DNA of 64,000 bases, taken from Amaranthus tricolor (Eukaryota > Streptophyta > Magnoliopsida > Caryophyllales > Amaranthaceae). The translations under genes and the position numbers were made by a program. The stretch covers positions 13,012,001 to 13,076,000 of the forward strand of contig NC_080059.1 of assembly GCF_026212465.1 (NCBI RefSeq), in the 5' to 3' direction. Positions 23,519-35,716 of the stretch are shown in pieces. The notes under the pieces were generated by a model, which was not told the origin of the DNA, ran no database searches, and saw nothing but the letters and a program-made list of their open reading frames with translations. How positions within the stretch are numbered: position 1 is the stretch's first letter; each line of letters begins with the position of its first letter.

Positions 23519-26254
23519 GCTGGAGGGGGTATGAACTCATACTTTGCCATGGGCGTCGGATGGCCGATAACGCCTTTAACCTTGTGAAAATGCCATGAAG
23601 TAGGGAAAAGATCCACTACTCTTGAATATTCTTCAAGGGATTAGAAATTCTGAAAGCAAATCGTAGAGTAAATATGAAGTCTTAGGTACAAGAGTAAAAC
23701 TCTTATTTGTCGTGCAATGTTATTGTTCTATTCACTTGTTCTGTGATTCTAACTACCATAAATTTGTTGATTACTGACGCGTACCGTTTGTTTTCATTGT
23801 TGATGGCTTGTCTTTGATGGCCTTGCTTTGACACGTTGCTCTATGATCTTACGTTGAGCAGCGGGGATATCATAGATAGACATTATAAGTGATGGAGCTT
23901 CTTTGCACTACATTCGGGGGGAAATGAGTGAGAATCTTGAAGTGTACAATAATCTTATTGTCTACATTTAGTTTCTTTTTAATTAAGTTGTTCATGTTTT
24001 GAGTTTGAGGTACATGTCCTCTTTTGTATAAGTTAATTTCGCTTCGTTATTTTTGTGGTTATTTGTATGATTTAAATAGTTTATCACTCTTTCTTTCTTC
24101 AAACTCAAGTGTTTACATTGAAACCACGATTCATGCTTGGCATGTTGACCGAGGATTAGGCGATGATCATTCCGCCGCGATATTTTATTTCAATCTCGAT
24201 GATGCCTCTTCTTTATTATGTTTTTTTGATCGTTGTTTTTTTAGTGCGTCCAACTTTAGGGCAGATGCTGCCGAAATTTTCGCACAATCTTGTATGGGAC
24301 TTTTCTAATCCCTTTAAATAAATCATCCAACTTAACTTTCCCCTGTTCCTTTTTCTTTATATTTTAGATTTTATTTTTAATGTAACACCCGGATTTTCTT
24401 CGTGATTCTACGATCCAGATCGCAATTTTAATAACAATGACTTATTTTAGTTTAACCTCAAATAACTTCCCTGATGCATCTTTAATTGAGATGCGGGAAG
24501 TGGGATCACTTCTTTTCATTTTATTTCTTAGCTTGCTCATCAAAACTCTTATTCTTCACATAGATTAATTATATAGTGATTATATTAATTGCAAACTATT
24601 GTATATCAAAAGCGTATTCCAAGTTTTAAAATCTATGCACCAAGTAGGCGGAATAACGCTTTTAGGAAAATAAGTAAGATTGTACCTCAGTTTGGTATCA
24701 AGTTTCCATAAACAATATTGTCTTAAAGGATCTTCGGTTTAAGGTCTTTAATTTATGAAACATATAACAAATAAAAACATGACGCAAGTTGTCGTAGAAG
24801 AAAGTTTATTTAGTGTCAAAGAGAGAACCGCTCTATCAAGATTGAAGAGAGAGGTACAATACACCAATATTAACTTTTCGCGACTTAGGATTTAGTGATA
24901 TTAAAAAATCGTCACTGATTTATATTTCAATGTAATAGTTATTGGTTTTTATTTTGAGTTCTACTATAAAATGATTTAGTGGCACTTTATTTGACCTTTA
25001 ATGACATATGTAACTGTTATTATAGTCTATAGTGACATTTATAAGAAATGTCATTCGATCCTATGTCGTGAAAAACTTTAATATGATTTTTTATTATGCT
25101 GCTAAAGGGTCTAATAAATTTCACTAAATTCACTATATATACCATTAGAAATTTAAAATAGTAACATTTAAATTAAATGTCACTAAATATATCCCACTAG
25201 AAGTATATTATGTTGTAGTGGTAATCGATGGTTGGTGAAAACATGCATCAACAAGATTAATTAACGAGCAATGCATGAATAGGATGTTGGCTAGATGTAC
25301 AAGGCAAGATGAAGAGAAGAGCTTTTACAAGGGAGCACATTTAGAAATATTACAAATAATAATGCAGAAATTAAACTACAAATGTAAGTTGATGTTTGTA
25401 GTGTCTTCTTTATGTTTGGCAATAGACTCGTTGCTTGAATGAACCATGAAATGGATAACACCGTAGAGAAGATATGTTTACAACAGTAATGTCACTCGAA
25501 AATCTTGATATAGATATAAGACGACAACAAGCTTTCCTATTGTGATATTTCCCCCATAAAGGTACTTGGGTTATGACAAAGTAAATTCACAATCAGGTAC
25601 AATCAATCACTCCAACCAATTAGTACAAATCGACTGAACTAAATGATTGTGTTTATGTAGAGATTAAAATCGGAAAACAATAAAAGAGTTTATAACTCTC
25701 TTTTATGTTTCAAGAGAATGAGAGAAAGATGAAAATCAAAAAATGATGTTCAAGATATGATCAAAGTGTAAATGATCTTCATGCACCTACTCTTATTTAT
25801 AATCTAATATGGCATGGCTTCATCCAAATCAATTTACTATTTATAACTAATGGTTATCAGTTAATAATCACGTAAAACATTAGTTCTACCTCTTCATGCA
25901 CCTCTACGATTAGAATGCTAATGGATGCTTCTCTGTTATGTACACCCGTGCACACGAAGAGAAGGGCATTGAAATCCATTTTATAAGGTGGGCTTTGGTT
26001 TTACATTGATGCGGTTATCGGAGTAAGAGTGTGGTGTTTTGTATTATTTAATTCTTAGTTAATAATATTTTTAATTTCCAATAAAATTTAACTCAAATTT
26101 GTTCGATTCACCCAATATTTAATTAACACCTAATTAAACTAGACAATTTATATTTATATCAATGCTAAAATGTAAAAATTTGTTCGAAATAAAATAAAAA
26201 AATTAATATTTGAACAAGTAGGAGTCGAACGTCAAATTGCATCTGAGTCGAAGT
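23519..26254. other. unassigned repeat-like DNA
   Basis: No gene recognised in 2.7 kb. A short block at 24397-24432 (ATTCTACGATCCAGATCGC and on to TTTTAATAAC) resembles the right end of the element at 34954-35460. A TGTAACACCC start lies at about 24384, and TTGTAGTG, as at a CACTA-type end, at about 25213-25220. These may be TE fragments. Small open frames such as 24024-24308 match nothing I know. Confidence 0.4.
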
Positions 26255-26754
<500 letters not shown>

Positions 26755-26768
26755 CTCCCCCTTAATCT
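26755..26768 (-). other. polypurine tract
   Basis: On the minus strand CAGATTAAGGGGGAG precedes the LTR start TGTTAAATA. The plus strand reads CTCCCCCTTAATCTG. Confidence 0.8.
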
Positions 26769-28597
26769 GAAAAATCTTGGACTCCTAATTGTCTTCTGAA
26801 TTTGATGAACTTTTTTCTAGTTGGAAGTGCCTTGGTAAATATGTCTGCGAGTTGCTCCCCTATCTTGCAGAATTGTGGCTCGATCTCTTGTTTCTCGACC
26901 AATTCTCGAATGAAGTGGTGTCGTATCTCAATATGCTTTGTGCGACTATGGAAGACTGGATTCTTTGTCATGGCTATTGCTGATATATTTTCACAATAGA
27001 TGGTAGTTGTATCTTCTGTCTTTTGTTGTAGATCTTTTAGGATTCTTCTTAGCCATACTGCTTCACATGCCGCGCTTGTAGCTGATACGTATTCTGCTTC
27101 TGATGATGATAGTGCTACCGTAGCTTGTTTCTTTGATGACCATGGGATAGACTTAGACCCTAGCTGGAACAAGTATCCACTCGTACTGCTTCGATCGTCG
27201 ATGCTTCCTGCCCAGTCACTATCCATGTAGCCTATGAGCTTGTAGTCTGCTTCGGACTCGTACGTTATCCCATAGCTTTTTGTTCCTTTGAAATACCTGA
27301 GTATCCTCTTGACTGCTGCTAAGTGAGCTTTGCTTGGCTCACTCATAAACCTTGAGATGATGCTGACTGCATGAACGATGTCTGGTCTTGTATTTGTAAG
27401 ATATATGAGAGATTCGACTAAACTTCGGTTGATTGATGCATACACCTTTTCTTTTCCATCATTCTTTAAGAGCTTCTCATTTGTAGCCATTGGTGTAGCC
27501 ATTGGCTTACAATCGCTCATGTTGAATTTTTTGAGCATATCCTCGACATATTTTTCTTGTGAGAGAAATATTTTACCTGGAATTTGCTTGACTTGCATGC
27601 CAAGGAAGTACTTTATAGCTCCGAGGTCTGTCATTTCATATTCTGACATCATTGTCTTTTTGAGGTCTTCTATCATCCTTGGATCGGTGCCTGTGTAGAT
27701 TAGATCATCTACGTATAGGCATAAGATGAGAAACTTTGGCCCTTGGGTCTTGATATAGAGTGATGGCTCATTTAGGCTTTTTGCAAAGCCATTTTGGAGA
27801 AGATATCCATCGATTTTGCTGTTCCAGGCCCGAGGGCCTTGCTTGAGCCCATAGAGGGCTTTTCGAAGGCGATACACCTTATCTTCTTTTCCTTTGATTA
27901 TATATCCTTGAGGTTGTTCGACATATACCTCTTCTTCTAGCTCCTCATTGAGAAATGCTGATTTGACATCTAATTGATAAACTTGCAATTTAAATTGAGC
28001 TGCTAGGGCTAGGACTGACCTGATTGTCTCCATACGAACAATTGGAGCATATGTCTCGTTTAAGTCAATTCCTGGTTGCTGTGAGTATCCTTTTGCAATT
28101 AGATGAGCTTTGTACTTTTGAATGGAGCCATCTTCATTGTGCTTGATCTTGTAGACCCATCTGAGACCGATCACGTCCTTGTCTTGAGGTTTGTCAACAA
28201 GCTCCCATGTGTCGTTCTTTTCTATCATCTTGATCTCCTCGTTCATGGCTTGGATCCATCTTTCTTCTTGAGCTGCTTCTTGAAAGTTTTGTGGTTCTTC
28301 TGCAAAGAGTGCCATGATGGTGTGATTGCATTGATAATCTTCCAAGTAGCTTGGTGGACATCAATCTCGTTGTGATCTTCGAACTTGTTGAGCTGGGCTT
28401 GAGTGACTTGACTCCAACCTTGAGCTTTGTGATGTAGATGGACTTCTTGGGCTCCTTGATGGTGTTCCTGGATTGGTTGATGGTGATGGACTTGCAGATG
28501 ATTGAGTTGGTGACTGATTTGGATCTTCTCCTTCATCTGGGCTTGGTGGTGGAATGACTTCTACTGGAACTTCAACATCGTTCTCGTTCCATTGCCA
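26762..28597 (-). pseudogene. copia reverse transcriptase and RNase H, frame-broken at its start
   Basis: From 28345 down to 26762 a 527-residue frame carries the copia RT (WVYKIKHNEDGSIQKYKA, LDVKSAFLN, LYGLKQGPRAWNSKID, YVDDLIYTG) and RNase H (DSDWAGSIDDRSSTSGY, SSSEAEYVS, KHIEIRHHFIRELVEK). Between 28597 and 28346 the linker to integrase continues in other frames, with a Pro/Ser-rich pattern. At least one frameshift is therefore present. The upstream stop (GAAAAGGCCTAG at about 28600) cuts it from integrase. Confidence 0.87.
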
Positions 28598-29387
28598 CTA
28601 GGCCTTTTCGTCGAATATGATATCTCTTGAGATGATCAACTTCTTTGATTCGGGCTGATAGAGACGATATCCTTTTGACTCGTCACTGTATCCAATGAAG
28701 ATACATTTTTCTCGTTTTCCATCTAGCTTGTCCCGATTCTCCTTCGAAATGTGGGCATATGCAATGCATCCGAAAACTTTGACATGCTCGACCATTGGTT
28801 TGCTTTTTTGCCAAGCTTCGTAGGGTGTCATACTCTTCAATGCTTTCGTGGGAGATTTGTTGAGGATGTAAATAGCTGTGTGGACAGCTTCTGCCCAAAA
28901 ATATTTAGGCAAATTTTTTCCTTGCATCATGCTGCGGGCCATTTCAGCAATTGTACGATTTCTTCTTTCTGCAACGCCATTTTGTTGTGGTGTGCGTCTG
29001 ACTGTGAGATCCTTTTTGATGCCATGCTCTTTACAAAATTTTTTGAATTCATTTCTTGTGAATTCTCCCCCACGATCGGTTCGTAGAACCTTTATTGAAT
29101 GCCCACTTTGTTTTTCTGTGAGGGCTTTGAATTGCATGAAATGGGATAATGCTTCAGATTTTTTCTCCAAGAAATATACCCCCATCATGCGTGAAAAGTC
29201 ATCAACGAACAACAGAAAATATCTTTTTTCGCCAACAGACGGATTCTTGGTAGGGCCCCATAAATCTGCATGGACAATTTCTAATGGAGCTCTGGCTCTC
29301 CAAGACGAGGTTGGAAATGGCGATCTATGCATTTTGCCATATATACAACCCTCACAAATTTTCTTTTCCTTAGTGATTGGTGGTAGC
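28598..29387 (-). pseudogene. copia integrase core
   Basis: Minus-strand frame with HADLWGP, VDDFSRMMGVYFLEKK, RTDRGGEF and TPQQNGVAERRNRT, followed by the usual FGCIAYAHI and IFIGYSDESKGYR. The DDE residues are present. The zinc-binding N terminus is separated from it by the hAT insertion, whose left edge is at 29388. The frame ends in TAG at about 28598-28600. Confidence 0.88.
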
Positions 29388-31154
29388 TAGACCTGGGAAA
29401 ACGGTCGGTCGGTCGGGTTTTGGGTCGGATCAATTTCGGTCGGGTCATTTTCGGGTCTGGTAAGTTTCGGATCGGGTCAGTTTCAGGTCGGATCACTTCG
29501 GGTTTCGGGTCGGTTCGGATTGATCCAACGGGTTACCATAAAACATCAGAATATCCAATCGACTAATTCAACATAAAAAAAAAATCATTAAAATGTCTAA
29601 AATGCATCATACTACAAAAAAAAATATCCAAATGAATCAATTTAAAAGTATAAATAAGAACATGTTAAATAGCAAATTGTTCAAACACTTCATCTTCATT
29701 TAGATTTTCTTCTTCGCCTTCATCTTCTTTTTCATCTTCATCTTCTTCATCTTCATCTTCATCTTCATCTTCATCTTCTAAATCTTTGTTAGCTTCTTCA
29801 TTACACATTGGTGTAAGATCAACCTCTAATCCATTTTCAAGTGGATCTATCAACATAAAACAAATTCACAAAATAAACTATAGTTTTAGTTTAACGAATT
29901 GAAGATCATATTATTTGCATTCAAAACTCAAATAATTGATAAATTTACCTTCTTTTATCATTTTCAACAAACAAACAACATACAACGATGAAAATCTTTA
30001 ATCACCAAAATCTTACAAAATTAAACATAGATGTCAAGGTTGAAAAAATCCCATTCAATAACTTAGGTATAATGGATTATATACTCTATACAAAGACCAC
30101 TGTATTTTTGTAATGCTAGTACAAGTATAAAGAATGCTGTTGGATGATCTCTATATAATATATACAAATTACAAATACAAAGCCTACTTCACTAACAAGC
30201 TTCCATAAACTACTAAACAAAAAATAAGAAGCAGTTTCTGAAATAGCATTATTCCAGATCTTCTTCCACCTCCACCCTGTAGGTAGATATGGATTCTTCC
30301 ATGTAGCACCTATAAAATAATATGAATGTAATTTTGTTGAGGAATTCAGAAAAAAATACTATACTTTATGATGATGATGTGGTTCTTAAGGCTCAAAAAT
30401 TCGATTTTGGCAACTTGTATCACAAGGGTATGGACAATCTATCCTCTGAAAATGTATCAAACTTTAAACTTTAAAACAAAAATCCCTAAAGAATCACTAA
30501 TACCTACCTCCCAAGTCCCAACCCAACTGAGACAGAAGACTAATTCAAAAACTTCAAATTGTAATTGATTCAAAAACTTCCGAAATATTTGAATTCAACC
30601 CTCAATTGGCATCACAAATCAGAATCAACAAGAATCAACAACAAAAACAAAGAATCAACAAAGAATCAAAGGAAAGGGACTAAGGGAGTGAAGAGAAAGG
30701 AGATTCAAATCAGCAAGTAACTTACATTCGACAATGGCGGCAGCAAAATCGAGCGTGAGAACTTGAGGAAGATGAATGGCGGCAGCAAAATCGAGCGTGA
30801 GAACTTGAGGAAGATGAATGGCGGCAGCAAAATCGAGCGTGAGAACTTGAGGAAGAGGAATGGCGGCAGCAGCAGCACGCTAGTAGAGAAGTAGGGTTTG
30901 TTTAGTTTTTTTAACAGAGAAGAAGATGAAATGAGACAGAGAATGAGAGAAGTAAAGATGAAAACGAATTGACCAACTTAGGTTTTTTTAACAAGCACCA
31001 ACCCATCGGGTCAGACCCGACCGACCCGTTTTTTTACGGGTTCTTCGGGTTCGGTCATTTTTCGGGTTCGGGTCAAAATTTTCGGGTTTCAACCCAATTT
31101 TTTCGGGCGGGTTTCGGATCAATTTTCGGGTCGGATCAATTTTTCCCAGGTCTA
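29388..31154. mobile_element. non-autonomous hAT element inside the copia pol
   Basis: A perfect 14-bp TIR, TAGACCTGGGAAAA, at both ends. The 8-bp flanks GTGGTAGC (29380-29387) and GTGGTATC (31155-31162) match in 7 of 8 bases. Both arms carry many GGGTCGG/CCGACCC motifs, as expected for hAT subterminal sites (29401-29530 and 31005-31140). No transposase is visible. An Asp/Glu-rich minus frame at 29665-29856 comes from a GAT/CTT-type microsatellite. Total 1767 bp. Confidence 0.88.
30733..30870. repeat. 42-bp tandem repeat
   Basis: Units starting AATGGCGGCAGCA at 30733, 30775, 30817 and 30859 (the last partial), spaced exactly 42 bp. It lies in the right arm of the hAT element. Confidence 0.95.
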
Positions 31155-32725
31155 GTGGTATCCCAATCACCATTTCTCTATTTTTCAACAGTTATACACT
31201 GTCGAAATTTAAATGCCCGAATCTTAAATGCCACAAGGTGGATTCATCCACTATTGAACTTAGGGCAATATTAGACTCTGATTGCATTTTAAGTGGGAAT
31301 ATTTTATTAGGAGCCAATTTAGTAGTGGTAATTAATTGCCCCTTTTTCTTGTCTTATATGTGGCATTGATTATTATCAAATTTTACCATGTAGCCCTTTT
31401 GGACTAATTGTCCCACGCTTAATAAATTTTGTGCGAGCCCAGGGACATAAAATACATCGGGGATGAATTTAGAGGAGCCATTTTTTGTTTTAACAACAAT
31501 TGTTCCTTTTCCAGCAACTACTTGATTACTCCCATCACTAATGGTTATTTGTGATTTTATATTTTCATCAAGATTAGCAAATGAATTTTTATTTCCGGTC
31601 ATGTGGTTGGAGCAACCACTATCGATGTACCATGTGTCAGTTTGCCCTTCTTGAGCATTCAGACATGTGTAAAATAATTGATCATTATTTTCTGTGAAAT
31701 TAGCCTCTTCCTTTTACCGGAAATAACAATCTTTTTAGAAATGAGAGTGTCGTGTACATCTTTTGCATTTGTACCGACAATCTCTTATGTTTTGATTGTT
31801 TTTCTTACATAATATGCAATAAGAGTGGTTATCTCGGGTCCCTTGATTTTTATGATTTCCTCTCCCCCTACCACGGTTGTTAAAATTGCCCTTTTTTAGT
31901 TGAAAATTTTTACCGTGGCCATTTATATTTTCTCCATTATTAGAAAATTTTAATTTAGCCTAAAAAGCTTGTTCAATTGGTTGCTCTTCAAAGTTACGCA
32001 TTCTTTCTTCATGTGCTAATAAAGAGCCCATTAATTCAGTCAGGGTGAGTGAACTTAAATCTTTATTAGATTCTTCTATAGCAGCCACAATATGATCAAA
32101 TTTTTTGGTTAAAGTTCTTAATATTTTCCGAATTATTTTAACATCTTCAATGGTGTCTCCATTGGATCGAATTTGGTTAACAATATTTGAGACTCGGTCG
32201 GTATATGATTGAATTGACTCATTATCGGTCATTTGCATACTATCAAATTGACCCCATAAAGATTGTAGTTTGAAGAGTATTATCTTTTCCGAGCCTCGAT
32301 ATTTTGTCTCCAAAGTGCTCTATGCCTCCTTTGCCGTTGTGGCGGTCATGATTGTTGGTAGGATCGTCTCATCTACTCCACGATATATTATAGAGAGCGC
32401 ATAATGATCCCTTCTTTTGTTTTGCTTGTATTGACACTTTTTAGTGTCATCCCAAGAAGCCTCTTCATTGGCATCTTTGGGTTGTTCATAACCATCTTGA
32501 ATGATTTCCCATATATCTTGGGTAATGAAAATTGATGTCATTTGCATACTCCATTGATCAAATTTCTCCCCTTTTAATATAGGTACCCAATTAACTTGGG
32601 GATTAAATATGTTTGTGTTTGTGTTTGAATTTGGGTTGGGGAGGCCATTTATATATATGTGGAGTTGGTATTGATATGAAATTTGGATGATATATGATTG
32701 AAAAAAAAGAAGGCTTTGGATTAGT
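31155..32725 (-). pseudogene. copia gag, protease and pre-integrase remnants
   Basis: Minus-strand pieces in order. Gag N-terminal part (WEIIQDGYEQPKDANEEASW, 32320-32547) is followed by TAG where AKEAW is usual, then Gag (ETKYRGSEKI and LMGSLLAHEERMR, 31960-32319). Then come a cysteine-rich knuckle region with stops (31700-31850), protease TWYIDSGCSNHMTG (about 31600-31645), and a protease-to-pre-integrase piece (31354-31602). Last is WHLRFGHLNF (about 31230), cut by the hAT element. At least four in-frame stops are visible, so it is non-functional. Confidence 0.85.
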
Positions 32726-32740
32726 GGCTCTTGATACCAA
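32726..32740 (-). other. primer-binding site
   Basis: On the minus strand TGGTATCAAGAGCC follows the LTR end. It matches the initiator-Met PBS TGGTATCAGAGC with one extra A. Confidence 0.8.
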
Positions 32741-32741
32741 A

Positions 32742-32893
32742 TGTTAGAATTAATATGCGGAAGTTGTAGTGAATTATTGAATTTGGTTAATAAATATTGA
32801 AGATGCTAATATGAAAAAATAAAGAGGAGAGTTGATGGCTTTTGTGAAAAACAATTTTTTGTATTATGTGGCTTGATTACAAATGAGAGCATG

Positions 32894-32979
<86 letters not shown>

Positions 32980-33157
32980 CTTCTATGTTGGTGCTTTCAC
33001 CATTATTATGTTTCTAGTCTTTTCTACAACTTGTAGATAGTTCTAAGCTATTAGCTTTAGAGTGTTAGTTTAGATATTTCTAGGATATCATAGATTTTTG
33101 TTTACTTATTTCTAGATACATTATTTCCTAGATTTTTCTAGATTATATTATTTAACA
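32742..33157 (-). repeat. LTR (5' LTR in element orientation)
   Basis: 416 bp with the same ends as the partner LTR. It contains a 79-bp (AT)n tract at 32898-32976. Confidence 0.93.
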
Positions 33158-34126
33158 GAAGTTAGTTCAAATCAAATTGTCAAATTTTTTATTTGCCTTT
33201 GACTCAGAGTCGAAGTATATAACCAATTAAGAGTTGGAGTTATTTTTTGGATTTGAATTAGATTATTTTTCTTAGATCGAGTCAGAATAGAGTTGAATTT
33301 GAGCTATGTTGAGATCCCTAAGCACATTGTAGCAGTCTAGCAGATAAGTGATGCAAATATGAGGACCGTAGATGATAAAACTACTAATTAATGGGTAAGC
33401 TGATCATTATTGATGCCCTTAACGATAAATGGTTAAGCATATACCGTTTTCTATGCTCTTAATAACAAACCACACAATATCTATGCCTGAAATTAATGAT
33501 TAATTTGGAACGGATTCATTGGGTGTGAAATGTATCATCGACTTCAAATGTTTTTGTCCAACCAAAAAAAAGATAATAGAAAAATTTCACGTGGTGATCC
33601 TAAGTTTTAGACTTTTTCACAAATGTTTTTTTAAATTCCCATGGTGAATTTGAGCTTTGAATTTTTCCATATAGTACATAAAATATTAAATTTTTGGTTA
33701 AATTAAGTACTTATTTTGATTACATTTAGAAATATGTAGTCAATTAAGATTATTACGACGTTTGTTTTTTTAAAATAATCTTATTACGTTGGATAAAAAT
33801 AACGTAAAGTTAACAAAAAAACTTATTTTTTGTCTACCAAGTAGAAAAATTAAAAGATCAAAATCACTATGTGAATTAAAAAATAATTTATATACCACAT
33901 AAAAAAGCCAAAAATTCAGTGACCACCAATTTATCTATACTGATAGAACTAATTAAAAATTCAGTAATGACTAAGCGACTGAGACTGGACCAAGTAAGAT
34001 TCGTAACCCAAGAAAATGGAATTTAGAAACAATACAAAAAGAAAAAGATTTATGAAAATTTGTAAACAAAGTTTCGAGAAAATTTAATTTTTCAATATAA
34101 GTATTTCCGTATTAGTATAAGTTTAA
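33158..34126. other. no recognised feature
   Basis: About 970 bp of AT-rich DNA. I see no gene, terminal repeat or tandem array. Confidence 0.5.
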
Positions 34127-34412
34127 GGCTTGTTCGCTGTTAGTAATAACAAACAATAGAAAAATATATTAAAAGTAAAAAGAATTTACTACGAATTTGT
34201 TCGACAAAAGAAAGATATTGTTATAATATTTGAAAGGACAAAAAATAAATTACATTCTGGTTCCCTGTTGACAACCCTTTGATAACAGTGAATCAGTTTT
34301 TTTGTCCTTCAATTTCAAACGTTATGTCATTTTCTTCTTTTTGTTCGCTTTTAGTAATTAACATAAAAAAATTTTGTGTCTCTTGTTTGCTGTCATTAAT
34401 AGTGAACAAGCC
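34127..34412. mobile_element. MITE with GGCTTGTTC ends
   Basis: The left end GGCTTGTTCGCTGTTAGTAA pairs with the right end, whose reverse complement is GGCTTGTTCACTATTAATGA. The terminal inverted repeat is about 20 bp with 4 mismatches. Length is about 286 bp and there is no coding capacity. I see no clear target-site duplication. Confidence 0.6.
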
Positions 34413-34881
34413 CTGACCTTATGCTCGAAAAAAAAAACAATTATATTAGGAATCAAAATTATTAGAAGCCTATTTTGAAAATTTTTTATAAAAAGCTCAC
34501 TTTTTTTTTCAAGATCTATTTGGAAGAAATAGGTGTTCTAAATTTTAGGTACAGAGTATTTTTCTTTTTTATTTTTTTTAATTGTAAAAAAGATTAATAA
34601 TAGAGTAATAGGAGAAATTCCACCCATGATCAATTTGACCAATTCCACCATAAGTATTTGTTCAGGCAAACATTATGTCATGAATTATAATTCAATAAGC
34701 ATCCCTCAAATCATCCATCAAAGAAATTATGTAGAATAATACCAATGTTCAAAATCACAGTGAGATTATATCAAAATTAATTCTCAAAGTATGTTTCACT
34801 CATTTATTCATCAACTATGCATAGATACACAACATACAACCCTAACGCTCTTAACCCAGCGCATAGCTTAAAATACTAATT
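34413..34881. other. no recognised feature
   Basis: About 470 bp of AT-rich DNA without an identifiable element. Confidence 0.5.
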
Positions 34882-35716
34882 GTCCATTTGGTAATCGATA
34901 CCAAATGGTGGAAATGGTAATGACAAATTAGTGTAATTTTAGTAGAAATCAAAGTTGTTAGGATTGGGATGCTACTTAGAATCATTAAGGAGGTAGAATC
35001 GAATCTTAAGATCGTGTGATCGTACAAATATGCATTAATATGCTTTGGATAAATAATTATCAATTATATTTGTTCTCTTTTAAGCCTTAAAGTGTAAATA
35101 AAAACTTATTTGACTTTATTTATTAAGTTTTGAAAAAAAAATACATTTAATAATCATTTTTAAGTTGCAAATCAACAAAAACTTGAATTTTATAGTCATA
35201 TTGATATAATTATTAAAATATAAATATATTTTTACATAAGTGAAATCTAGATCATATGAATTTTTTTACGATTGAAATATTCTTGTAAGATCGGATAGTT
35301 CGATTGTAGAACCGTAGATTTGTGTTATGATCCTACCACCTAAATTCTTGAGTTAAGTAGGATCGCACGATTTTACAACATTAAGATCCTACCTACGATC
35401 CAGATCACTCGCCTATTTTTGAAGCGTAGGATCGTAGATTTGGATCGGGATTTTAATAACCATGGTAGGAATATCTCTTAACAAGTTTGATGGTCATGCT
35501 TATTCTCCATCAGCAATCTCATTTTCTTCAAAAAATTAATTCCAATGCATTACCATTTGAAAATGTAGGATTAGATGGTAAGGGATAATCGTGAACAAAA
35601 TACCTTTTTTTATGATCAAAGATTCATTATTATGGATATGATATGATACATATCATGAAAAGTCACACTATAAATCATTCTCATTTCCATCATTTAGTAT
35701 CGATTACCAAACAGAC
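34882..35716. mobile_element. TIR element, GTCYRTTTGGTAATCG ends
   Basis: The left end GTCCATTTGGTAATCGATAC pairs with the right end, reverse complement GTCTGTTTGGTAATCGATAC. The similarity goes on through AAATGRTGGAAATG, giving a TIR of about 35-40 bp with few mismatches. Length 835 bp, no transposase. A second TIR unit sits inside it, and the right end touches an LTR-like unit. Confidence 0.65.
34954..35460. mobile_element. nested repeat with degenerate TIR
   Basis: The left end GTTGTTAGGATTGGGAT resembles the reverse complement of the right end, GTTATTAAAATCCCGAT. The interior repeats GGATCGTAGATT and its inverse several times. A fragment of a similar end is at 24397-24432, so the family is dispersed. 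Confidence 0.45.

Noticed and set aside
24024..24308. 94-residue open frame
   Set aside because: No known motif, no paired exons, and repeat fragments nearby.
29665..29856. Acidic 63-residue frame in the hAT element
   Set aside because: It derives from a CTT/GAT-type microsatellite; no transposase similarity.
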